From Agelas oroides (taxonomy: Eukaryota > Porifera > Demospongiae > Agelasida > Agelasidae): a stretch of 64,000 bases of DNA. Numbering within the stretch: position 1 is the first letter of the stretch; every line of letters starts with the position of its first letter. Made by a program: the position numbers and the translations under genes. Below the pieces are notes generated by a model. The model had not been told where the DNA came from. It saw only the letters and a list, made by a program, of their open reading frames with translations, and ran no database searches. This document shows, piece after piece, positions 33,301 to 45,800 of this stretch. The stretch is from positions 3,016,641 to 3,080,640 of the forward strand of contig OX422194.1 of the NCBI GenBank assembly GCA_949130485.1. The letters run 5' to 3'.

Positions 33301-36300
33301 TTATTCCAAGGAGCAATCTTGGAAGAGCAGCAAGCAGTGACAAAGGTCAGTAGCAGTGAAATAACCTGCTCAGTTCTTTACTCCCTCCAGTGTTCTGATA
33401 CCCTCAGCTTTCAGCTGCCATATAGCAAAAAGTTTGGCTACATGCAATTATTTAGGGTGTTGATTTGGAATGAATAAGCTACTATAGTGGAACATCTCTA
33501 ATACGGACACCCTTGGGACAAAAGTAAATGTCCTGGTTAGTGTGACATGTCCTGATTAGTGTGACGTGTCCTTATTTTAGGATAGTACATACCGTATAGC
33601 AGGAAAATTTGGCAGGCATTAAATTTGGCGAAATGGCCCAAAATGTTGGTTTTTTGACATTGGTGATTTTTTAATTTGGCACTACTGCCATGCCATGTCG
33701 CTGAACCCTGTACAGTATTCGCACGTGGCGGTGTGATATACGCTTACACCATCGTTAGCCTTGTCAACCTCCTGCTTTGAGAGAGACGAATCTCCGCACG
33801 TGTGTACGGTAGGTGGCACAAATCCGTCTTTCCTTGCAAAATGCTTGTATATCGCCATGACAGCCGCACTTCTCTCCAGCTAGCTACCTGAGCTGTGATT
33901 GATCGATCATCAGAATTGTACGCATGTGCGTAGATGCGCGGTGAACTGGCCGACCAGCCGTACCTGTGTGGCTGGCTGCAGGCTAGGGAAATAATATTGG
34001 CGAACTTTTAATTTGGTATCCAAAATCGCCAAATCGCCAAATTAAAACCCTTGCCAAATTTTCCCGCTATACGGTACTTAGATCAAGTTGGGTTTTGTTC
34101 ATACATACCGTATAGCGGGAAATTTTCAAGGGGTCCAATTTTCGCAGTTTTCGCGGTTGATTGGCAAACCACGAAAATTAAACCCGCAAAATAAAAACCT
34201 ATACGCAAGTTTTCGCGCGCGATTAAGAGGGGGCGTGGCCATCGGCATTTGCATGCTGCTCGATCGATCAGCATGTACACATGATAACCATGGACCGTAG
34301 CCTTGATCATATTCGACTCGCGTGCCATTTCTCCTACTATCTATAGCCGATCTTTCACAAGGTTCAAGAGGCGGAGTCAACCAGGTATTGTGAGCGGAGC
34401 AGTTCTGGAACGGCCATCCGCGAAAATTAGACCACGAAATCTTTGAAGATTGCCCTTCCGCGAAAATTGGACCCCTCGAAAATTTCCCACTATACGGTAT
34501 GTCCTCATTAGCAAGGTGTCAGAGGTGTCCTTTAAAAGGGGATATATCCCACCTACTATACTTCATGCATAGGCCAGAGTGGACTTTAATTGTCAGACTA
34601 TAGTACAGATTTTACATCATTTTACTGTGACAGTAAATAATATGGAAGTTACTGTAAACACTTGCACATGTACAGATGTGTTTACAATAATAACAACAAA
34701 GGACCAATCAGGTGGGATATATAATAATTATAGCACAGGTCGCCAGGGATTTATGGCTGTAGTAAACAAACCTCGTCCTCGGGCTACGCCCTCGGACTCG
34801 GTCTGTTTACTGCCATAAATCCCTGGCACCTGTGCTATAACTATTACTTATACCGTAGCCCTAGTGAAACTCCTAATGAATCAGTCAGTGCACCTGAACG
34901 TTTAGTTTTCTCTTGTACAATACTTAAACACCATGTCATAAAATGAACAAGCTGTCTCCCTACAAATAGATCAATAACTGCGAACTATCTCACCTCTCAT
35001 CACATCCACAGCAAAAGGATCAATTCTGTTGTCATTCCCACACTGACATTGTAATTTCTCATGACCAACAGCAGCCCAGATATCTTTGTAGACATAGTCT
35101 CTCATCATTGCCTCAACAGGAAACAGCATGTAATGTTAGAGGTGTGGAAAAAAATATTCTGCTAGATGCCTGGTTGTAATCTGTGCAAAACATTGACCCA
35201 TCAAAGTTTCCTTGACACATGTCAGTATTTGAATACTATGCGTACATGTATGTTAGTTTGAGAATGTTCAGACTAACCTAAAACATACCATTTGACAACT
35301 GTTATTGTTTGTCTTAGTAATTATTGTGGAGGGTGAAGCAGAAATGGACTGCATGGTACTAGTACAACAAATCACACATGGCTTGGGATGATGGCTCTGT
35401 TATATGGCATGGTAAGGTTTGGTTTTATATAGCACTTTTATATTTGGGTTGTGTAAACGAAATATAGATAACAGTGAACCTTAACTAGCTTTCCAGCTAC
35501 AGGACAATAGTCTAGGATTTCACCTCACTTGAAGCATAGCTAGTTGGGTACATGTGTATTTGGAACTACCATCAGTTGGACAATGCATAGCAACCTGTTT
35601 TCTCTTTCCAGGCCATTTATAGATATAACAGAAAAAATTTGGCCATACATTCATTTTATTTGGTCACGTTTGCTTACTAGGTTACTTGATACCTGAGTTT
35701 CCATTGCTTGCTGATGACAATATTTCCACGGAGTGTTGACTGGTACTCTATTAAGACACCAAACTTTCTTTTAATCATTACAAATATGTTCTGCTGATTA
35801 CCAGACTCCGGTTTCTCTGATAATACTTGTGTAGTAATGGTGCAGTGTATACAACAGGGGCCTCTTTCTCTCAGTGCCACAAATGCCTTTTCAAATAGGC
35901 AGGGTTATGGAGCCTATTAACTGTGATTGAATACTAAAATCCACATACATGTACACAGCAGTCCCAGACCTTTTGTTTCTGTTCTTCTCCAGTTTCTTGT
36001 TATCTGATGGGCTCCCTAAAGCAGACCTTGATGTACTTTGGCAATCCTAGCCAGCTGGACCTATCCCGCATTGACGGTATTTCCAGTCTGCCAGTACAAC
36101 ATGGAAACAGAAGTACACAAGGTTGTCACTCTAAACTGACTTGGTTTCTCTGTTCCTGGCATTAAAATAATTATCCAGCTTTAGCACAACTAGCCTCGTT
36201 CGTACCCAGGCTCCTTCCCTGCAAAAAAAAAAAAACGGGGAGGAGCCTGGGTACAAGGCTAAGCACAACTCAATCTGTTTCAGATTACTGTTACAATACT

Positions 36301-39300
36301 TTTCACATGTGATACTTCTTCCCAGTCGTGTAATGATGTCATTGATCTTCCTACAACTCTTCCCACATACCAATCCAGGTGAAGGAACTCAAAAGGAGGT
36401 TGACCCAAAATCTGGAGTGGAAGATGAAGTATCTAGCCCACAGGAGAAGGTGTCTGATCAAGGCAAGAAATGTGAAAATAAGCTACTGCAGATTCCTGAC
36501 ACTACTAAAGAGAAGGCAGGTGGTCCCATGGAAGGGTCGGTCGGCCAGAGAGAAAGTGGTGATGAAGCAACACTTCCTGGTAGTACTGAAGCCAACAATT
36601 CGCAAGGATCTGATCTTGGAAAAAAGGTGCAGCGAACTACTCATGGGGAAAACAATCCTGTCTCCGAAGTTATAAAGCAACATGTTGAACTGGAAACCCA
36701 AACAGAACTGAGCACCACTCATGCAGAAGTTCCTGAATCACCATGTCTGGAGACTCTTGCATCAAAAGAAATAGTGGAAAACAGCATTGAGCTAGGTGAT
36801 AGCAGTGTTGTATTTGCTGCATTTGACAAATTCAACACTCCTGCTGTTGCTAGCAATACTGAGCCTGAGTTTGAAATCAGTTTTGTGAGTGAGTCCCACC
36901 TTTCAAAGCAGCTGGAGGATCACAAGTGTGATCAGAAGCAAAAGTCACAAAGTCCTTCAGTGTCACACAGATTACCATCTGATATAAAATTTGGATCATT
37001 TTCTGATGAAAGTAGCGGTGGCGAGGAAGCTGTTGAAGTCAAGGCTGTGCATAACAAGGAGCAGGGAAATAATACACACAATGTGGAAAGTGTCACCGAT
37101 ACCGAGTGTGTTGTTCCCCCACTTAGTATGAAAAGTATCACTACCTCATGTGATGTGGAAGATGTTAGCATGCAACCTGTTGGCAGCTCAGGGAATACTG
37201 AGAAATCCTCGAGTTCACTTAGTGTCAACAGTTTAAGTCGAGGAACAAGCAGCAACAGTCCCAGTTGTCCAAAGTCTGTGTCATCAGAGGAAAATTTGCA
37301 GGTACAAAGAGTTTCATCACCACTTACCACTGCTGCCACCAACTATAGCTTCCAAATCAGCAACTTTGTCTTCCAGGTAAGTGTGCACATTTCATCTACA
37401 CAGTTATGATTAGCTTTACAAGTGTGATATGGTGTATGAATTATATTCAAATGTAGCACCAGCTACTGATATACGTAGCTATATAGACCTCTACTTGTCG
37501 ATTAATTGAGTTGCACATAGGCAAAACCTGTGCCTCCTGACTTTGACTACTAAACAGAGCAGGTTGCGCACATTTTTGCTTTACTGTTACCATATTTACA
37601 AGCCTAATGTATTTACAGTCAATGGTATACATGTTTTCATTACATGTTTTCATCTTTGTTTTCTGTAGCCATACCCAAAAGCATGTCTCAACTGCAAAAA
37701 GATTAACCATATTGCAGTGGTAAGTTCAACTGTGCTGTGTATGTTCACAGATGAACAAAGAACAAAGAGCATGTTGCCCTTCAAATGGGCAAATATCAAC
37801 TTTCACACTCAGCTTTATTTTATAGCTCCATATACGTACAACCCAGTAACTGCATACAACAATACGATCCTTGTGAATACATATGGTGCACTGTAAATCC
37901 TTACAGAAAAGTACTGACAGGGTTAGGATTTGACACAATCTGTGGGGGTATTACCTATCTTTGTCGTAGTTAGTCCGTTCGTTGCCACGGCAAAGGTACT
38001 GGACTATCACCGTACAAGGACACACGCTGTTCTTGAAGAGGATACTCATGTGTGTGGGGTTTATCTGCTTCATCATTCTCATCCCAGCTACTGGATAACT
38101 AGTTAGTATGGCTCTCGGCTAGGTTCTGTCACTGTAGACCTCAAAACATGTTACTACTAGTTGCCTTAACCATTGGTGTAACAAACACCATGAGCGTTTA
38201 CTTCTGCCTTCTCAGCACTTAGTATAAAGTCACAAAAAAGTTTGCCAAACGCAAACAAGCACATGTAGGGATGAAATCCTCAAAAACCAACCAAACAAGA
38301 CGGGAACGACACCACAATACTTTTACACCATCCCTACATCTTGTGCCATTTTGCCAAAACTGTGTGTTTGTATTTGTTTTTTAGTTGTGTGTAGAAGAGG
38401 GTTGTCTTGTAGATGGAAGGGTGTGGCGTGGGTGTGTTGTGCATAGTGAGTATGTTGTGTTGTTGGTGGTTGCTACTGAGTGTAGCAGGTATGGTCCAAG
38501 TTGTGTGTAGAAGGTGTGGAGTGAGTGAGGAGTGGTGAGTGTGTGTGTTATGTTGGAATGTGCATTATGTTGTTAAGTTTTATGCCTGTTTAGCATGATA
38601 GATATGGGTTGTCTTGTATACAGGTGGCTGTGAAGTGAGTAGTGGTAATTTTGTAATGCTTTGTGAAGGATGGGTTATTTGTGAGATAGTTGAATGGAGT
38701 GAAGTACTATGTTTGTTTGTGGTTGGTGTGGGCTAATAAGTACAAATGTAGAGGGTTTTGTGTTGTGTACAGGTGGCAAAATGGCACAAGATGTAGGGAT
38801 GGTGTAAAAGTATTGTGGTGTCGTTCCCGTCTTGTTTGGTTGGTTTTTGAGGATTTCATCCCTACATGTGCTTGTTTGCGTTTGGCAAACTTTTTTGTGA
38901 CTTGTTTCTGTTGTTTTTTTGTTGTTGTTGTGTAACCACACCCCAAGTGAAATGACTTGTTATGTAGTTTATTGTTGATGTTGATGGATTTCTGGAGGAT
39001 GTTAGCTGTTTGCACTTATCCACTTGACAATGGAATCATGGGTGTAACCGTTGTCTAATTGGGTATGTGCATGTGTGTGTGAGTGGTTGTTCTAAGGCAC
39101 TGTGGTATATACATGACTGTCTACCTGTTCTGTTGTATGACAGGGTTGTAACACTGTATGTTGTGTGTTGTCCAAGGAACAGTTTCTATAGCTGGTTATA
39201 CATTGTGGGCAGGTGTGTGTAGGTTGTGTATGGTGGGTGGCAGGTACATAGGTCATAAAGAGGTAAGGCATAACTGTGGTAAAGGAACCCTTGGAGAGTA

Positions 39301-39813
39301 AGAGTGTTTTTCCGGGTTCTTCCAGTACTTGTTACGGGACGCTTGCCTTTTGCTTTCTTTGTTTCGCAGATAGTTCTGCTTATCCCGCGCCCGTTTCTTG
39401 TGGACGTTACGCATACTGCGTTCCTTGTCAAATCCAGCACAAGTACGTCAACTGCTGTATGAAAGTAGCAACATATGCAATCGTTTGGGAATCAATCGAT
39501 CGTCAAGTTCTCTACGGAAGTAGAATAACCGCAGCTGCATGCCAACTTCACGTGCTAGTGCTGTAGCTGTTGAACTTCTGTTGACGTAATCGCTATGAAT
39601 ATTCTATTCTAACAAAATGGCGTATAGCAGCAAGCATAAGCGTGGGGTTACCTGAGAATCGCCGATTAATTCGACTTCTTTCTTTGAGAACGATGAGTGG
39701 TGGGTACAATACCCAGTAATTTATGCTGATCTTTCGCGTTTGAATCATTGTAATAGCTTCAGCCGTTGTCGTGCTATCGTGGTGAGCAAAAGAAGAAGAA
39801 GAAGAAGAAGAAG

Positions 39814-39844
<31 letters not shown>

Positions 39845-42800
39845 CAGAAGATAGACGATTTGCCTTTTTTAGCGACTTGACTGTCAGGTACTTAGCGATG
39901 CTTTCCAGCAAATTTAACGATCCTGTTGCCCATGGAAGCACTCGATAATGTCTGATATGGCTCATGGAGGCCGTTGACTTATCTAACGCGGACATTTCGA
40001 GCGTGTCATTTGTGCACTTTGAATGTGGCCGCCATTTTTTTTCGGGGTCATCCCTACATATGGCGTACTACCGTACGCCATGATACTGCAGGCAATGTGC
40101 ATACAAGTATAAATCATCATCAAATCATGAGTAAGTGTAGCTTTCTCTCTTTCCTAGGGGTGTCCAACAGATGAGCTATCAAAGCTAATTTTGCCTGAGC
40201 AACCTCCTGACCACTCTTTGGCAAAGATAGGAGTGATTTTCAAAGATCACATGGGTAAGGAATTTACTGGTAGGTAATATTCACATGTATCACTTAGTGT
40301 TCAATACTAATTCAGTAAACACACCTCAGAGTAGACACTGTTCCTCTTGTGTCCATGGGACACGTGGCATCAATATGTTACGTATGTGCTCCTACCATAA
40401 CGACAAAGCTACATGTGACATACAGTTTGAATATTTGTTTTAGGCATTTATTTGTTCTGTGTGATTCTACAATTAGGGAGTGTTGTCCCAAGACAAAGTC
40501 ACCTTCGGATGAGGAAGGATATATGTGACTACATTTTGACTGATGTCAAGAGGATATATCCTAGTAAGCTCAACCATGGTTGTCACTACTTGCTGCTTGG
40601 TTATTGTTCTGTGATGGTTTGTATGTCAGTTGATGTATATCATTACAGTTGTGCCTTTGTCATTAACACAGATGCATGGTTGCAGTTGTTTGGGTCCTCA
40701 GCCAATGGGTTTGGCTCCTTCAAGAGTGACCTTGACATCTGCATGACTCTGGATGGAGACACAGACGTAAGGATTGTAACTCTTACTTGCTCAAAGTTGT
40801 GTATCGTAGTCTCGTGAAAGAGTGCCCATTAGGGTGGAGCACCTTGCAAGGTTGCCAATGAGAGTGTGGGTGCTCTTTAATTGTTTCCACACTTAACCAT
40901 GAATGAGCTCCCATGTACGTAGGTTAATTATAATTGACACCCTCAAAGTGAATGATTGGATGAACAATAACATAGAATGGAGCCGCCAGCCTTCAACGCT
41001 CAAGTACTGACAGCAAACAACATTCTGAATGGCAATGTGCCACTATGAGCATAGTGCACGAAGCAAGTGTGGCTGCTTTAGCTACGTCTGTCAACAATGA
41101 GCACCTTGTAATGACCTCAATATAACACCAAGTTTCTTACCTCAGACACCGGTATGCATAACACTTGAGACTGTGCTTCTCAAAGCTTCATAAGTGCATG
41201 TGCTTCATTAGCCACACAAAACTCACTCCAGAGTGTGTACTCGTTTGAGTAAACTTTGACCCTATACAGAAAATTGGACCAAAGTAGGAGGTGGATGCTC
41301 TTTTAGGGGTGGACACTTTTTCGTGACATGTCCTTAAGTTGTAAACTGTCACGTTGCTAATGCACAAACCATCTTTGCTTCCTGCAGTCTGAAAACAGCA
41401 GTGTGATTATGGCAGTGGCTGAAGAACTCCATAAACACAAAGGTATATTTACAATCCATATACTGCTATTGAGTGTATGAGGTAGACAAATAGTTTTCTG
41501 AGAAGCATTTCACCTCTTGCTAACCTCATTCTACATGATGTTTGTCTTGAGTGCTAATTAGTTTTACTTTAAATGTAAGATAACTTTAATGTCTGCATGA
41601 TGCTTGAGAGAGGTACAAGGGGCTTTATGTTTCTCTACTGATATACTCTGCCTTTGATTCCCTACAGAGAAATACTGGGACATAGTTGCAATCACCCATG
41701 CAAGGGTCCCCATTGTGAAGTTCTACCTTCTGAAATGGTATGCCATTGCTGCAAATTACACCACAATTAATCATTTGGTTATTTCACCACCAACCTTGGT
41801 TATGGCATAGGACTGCTAGGAGGATTACTGTCACGACTGGGCCTTTAAAGGTTGCAAACTTCAGCCAGGGTTTCAGTTCAGTCCAGCTCTGAGAGAGTGA
41901 GAATCAGTTGGAATTCGGCTGAGGCCTCTAGGCAAATGCTGCTTATGTAGCTTATGTAGCTTGTCTTCCACTCCTCTGCCAGGGGTCCAAGTGGCTTAAT
42001 GGTAAGAGTGTCTGACTAGTATTCAGAAGGTCTTGGGTTCGAATCCCAGCTGGATCCCGGATTTATTTCCGTGGATTTATTTCCCACTCTCTCAACCATT
42101 CATGAGTGCCTACTGTCGTCACCAGTAAATAACATCCAGCCTCTGAAGGTAGATCTACTTGCTAAATCTGAGAATCTACGATTTTTGAAGTATTGCTGAG
42201 TTATGACTCTGAGAGTGTTGACACCTCAGTAAGCACACACACTTCACCCCGACTTGCAGCTCTGGAAGTTTAAGGTAGGAACACCGATGACAAACTGGAT
42301 GTATTAGCTACAAATTTCTGGTAGCCGATTATGAAACGGTGCCAGCCACACTGAGCTAAAAGTCACTTTGAGACTTTGATGCACCATTATTTTTAGCTAC
42401 TGGCTTGCAGCATATCCCGTGTGTTTATGCCATTTTGAAGACAACCACACTTCTTTGGAACATTAATCAACATCAACCAATCACATGAACACACTGAGCT
42501 ACAAGTCACTTTGACCACTTCAGTGAAATGCACGCTTAGATACTGGCTTCTTGCACTTTGCCCTGTGCTGTGTTCACATCACTTTTGATGGCAGCGGTGC
42601 TACTTTATAAGCATCAATCGTCATCCCTCACAAGCCTTGTTTGGTGTTCTTAGCTCCTACACAATGGAGATACAAACTTTATTGACTATACTAGTATAGT
42701 AGCAAGGCTATCTCATTTGATTAGTATTTAACGTCGTGTCGGAATAAGGCGCTTGCCTTGCTTGCACCGCTAGCTATATAGGGGTGGAGACATGTTGGGT

Positions 42801-45800
42801 CGGGCTGATGCTGGCTATAACTTGCTTATCAGCAATCCAATTTATATTAGCTACCTGCTTTTTATGGCTACGACAAGTTGTGTAGCGATTGGGGGCGGAG
42901 AGTGAAAGGTTCATCTTTCACCCGGCCCAGCACTGAAGACCCTGTCTTCCGGTCCCCCAATCGGGCCCCACACTGCAAGTCTCCACCCAACTCTGTGGAG
43001 TGTGGTATTGTTATATATACACAAGACTTAAAAACATGAAAAATGTAAAAAGATGTAGGGATGGCATGCCAAAAAGTATGCAAACAAGGTAGGGATGATG
43101 CATGAAAGCAAAGGTTGGCAAAGCCCCATCCCTACATCTTTTTCACACTGCAGTTAGACAATGCATGGGTAGTCTTTACTGGCAGTTCATGGCTGTAGCC
43201 TCATTCTCAGGCCAGACAGTGAGCTCGAGTGGGCTGCGGACTGGTCATATAGTATATAATCAGTGTGTAAAACTCAAGCACTCATGCGCAGCGTTAATAA
43301 CTGCATGGATGGGTGCAGATTCATCTCTCAAGCACGCTGTCTAACTGCAGTGCGAAAAAAGATGTAGGGATGGGGCTTGCCAATATGTAGACCTTTGCTT
43401 TCATGCATCATCCCTACCTTGTTTGTATACTTTTTGGCATGCCATCCCTACATCTTTTTACATTATTAATGTTTTTAAGTCTTGTTTCTGTACTTTTTTG
43501 ATGTTAATCTCAGTTACAGTTAGACCTAAGCCTAAGAAGAATATTTCAAGTGTAACCACAACACCAGAACTTGGAACGGCGTTGACAGTTTAGTAGTGAT
43601 TCCAGGCATCTGAGGCATGTAATAATTATGTGCAATATAGCCAGCTAGAACCTGATGAAGGGCCAACCACTCTCCGTACCAAACTTTGTGAAACCAATTT
43701 CATGATTCAGTTGTCAATCACATGACGACTGACCAGCTGCAGCATAGAAAACTATCATACTGACAACTGACCATCCTAGCTTTACAGTTCACTAAAGCTG
43801 TGAGTAGGCTATTTTTAGTGTAGCTACAAGTAGGCAGCTGAATGCAGCGCCTTATACCTCCGTGGTGTTCATAAGCCTTGCCCAATGCCGCGGGGGGTGC
43901 GCCAGTCATGCCCGCTCGCTTGTGTACTCTCGCTTCCAGACCAATGACCGTGGTCTTTGGTCTGGGAACAAGACTTCGTGTGTGCATGCGTACAAAATTA
44001 GAAAATGGCATCCTAAGCAACGGACAGCAGCCTCAGAGTGTTGTGGATGGCTTTTGTTGACCAGGGTGAATTTGAAACTATGAAGTAGTCGTAGAGCTCC
44101 GCGCTGTGATAAGCATCAGTTTCGTGCTAAAATGACAGTGAGTACTTAAACCGTTTGAGAGATATCGTTGTTAAACATAGTGGTCTTAACAAGAAAGAAA
44201 GAAGAATACATGCACCTAATAAGTAATGTGCGCCTAATAGCAAGGTGCGCTTAATAACCAGAGTTTATGGTATCGCCGGTGTAATAGGAAGCCTTTCTGG
44301 TCTCGGACCCTTGCCGAACGCATGGGTTTTAGCCATGCCTACCTGTACTGCTTGCAATTTCGGCATGGAGGCGTGGTCTGGTGATGGCATGTCCATCGAG
44401 ATTTGACAGCGCCTGAGGACTGACAGATAAACTCTGATTGTGGCCGGGGAGAGGCCTTGTGAGCCAAGGTATGATACATATTGGCATAAGATATGTTGGG
44501 TTAGAGGATAGGGGGTTGAAATATGAAATTCAGAACAGAAATCAGATGTAGCAGCTTGATAGGTCCTGTGCACTAGACTGTGGTTAAAATAGAATTGAAC
44601 ATATCTCTCCAGGCTGCTGAGGTCCAGTCTGTCTGCATGTCCTGTAGCAGTTGCAGGAGCTTGACCGGAATTGGCGAGGGCGACTGCTCCATTGCATAGG
44701 CCTTTGAGAGAAAAGAGGAGAGCTTGTCAGGCGATAGGGCATCAGCTAGTCTATTATGTACCCCAGATATGTGGCTGGCTTGCATGTGAAACTCAAAAAT
44801 TGCCTCAAAAAAGAAGAGGGTGCACAGTAAGTGCATAAGCTCATCGTCTCGGCTGTACTTAGAGTTGATAACTGCTACCACCAACTGGTTGTTGCAGTGG
44901 CAGATGATCAGCTTCCCCTTCCAAGACCTGCCCCAGATCACTGCTGCAACTATAATAGGGATCATTTCCTTTACGGCGTCGACTTGCTTCGGAGGTTGTC
45001 ATTGAACCATTGTGAACCAGAATATGCACCACATCCCCAGCTTTCTGAGGCATCCGATGTCACTGCACCCCCTGGAGCTTGGTCTCCTAGCATTGACATC
45101 ATATGCCATTCCAGGTTCGCAGGAATGTCCTCCACCATGCTAAGTCCACTTTAAAGGACGCATTGATGCGAATATGGTGCCACGGCTTTTTGCCTAGTTT
45201 CGCTAGCATGATCATATGCCTTAAAAATGAGCGGCCTGGATTGACAGCAAGATGCACATAGGAAACAGCAGGCTTTCGTTGTCACATGCCCCCTGAGCTG
45301 GCTACTTGCACTGAGCTGGCTACTTGCACTGAGCTGGCTACTTGCACTGAGCTGAGCCCCTCCCTCCGTTAACTACGTTTAACATCCTTAAACTAAATTT
45401 ACAGTAGCGAAACAGAAGTTATCATTTTTATAACTTTTGTTTGCTGACACAGCATTTGCAGCTGATAATCAAATGAGGTGGCTACTATATGTACCTGACC
45501 GCCATTATCCAATGCCATCAAAAATGCTATGAACAGCCATGTGCTTCAGCACAGTAAGCCAGTAGCTATAAGACTGAGTGTGAATAATTTCCACTGAAGC
45601 ATTTTTCTCCACTTCTGGACCAAGGCTAATATCCATTTCTCTGGAGATTGAGAAAGCGTTTTGTTTTTATGAAAGGCAGGACCTAATTTTGTGCCAATGT
45701 GTAGCAAAACTATAATCCAGTGGTGGAGGAAAACATGCACACCGAATTAGTGGGCATGTCTGAATGTTGAGTGTTTGCACAAGTACACAGTATGTTGGTG

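Larger units (their letters stand above)
15462..36121 (+). other. TUT4/7: TUT inactive first nucleotidyltransferase/PAP-associated module
   Basis: Eight exons encode, in order, DFYAFNKIPRILFMHK, SGLKCEIRAVVGN, LGVLFRYWAKVCKVDQQENG, VIHYLQQRNPPVLPVLHE, TVAELWYGLLRYYAVDFKVG, LAVEDPLIPRSNLGR and SLKQTLMYFGNPSQ. These match the catalytic-core end, central domain and PAP-associated domain of the TUT4/7 N-terminal module. The third catalytic aspartate (VDISL in active enzymes) is replaced: the site reads LKCEIRAVV. This module is catalytically dead in vertebrate TUT4/7 and works in Lin28/pre-let-7 recognition. Loss of the aspartate here points the same way, but a Lin28 role is inference. The 25298-31892 intron contains an opposite-strand gene. 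Confidence 0.85.

Noticed and set aside
33346-33477. TUT continuation through VLYSLQCSDTLSF after 33345
   Set aside because: It would need a 28-base intron and does not match the family, whereas 33345 to 35993 joins in phase and gives an aligned PAP-associated end (MYFGNPSQ).
39766-39995. Poly-Lys (plus) and poly-Phe (minus) open frames
   Set aside because: Produced by the (GAA)n microsatellite. No other coding signal.
41983-42057. tRNA-Thr(AGT) gene
   Set aside because: The fold is good, but flanks are shared with a degraded copy at 815-985 and no Pol III terminator follows at once. Listed as a SINE.
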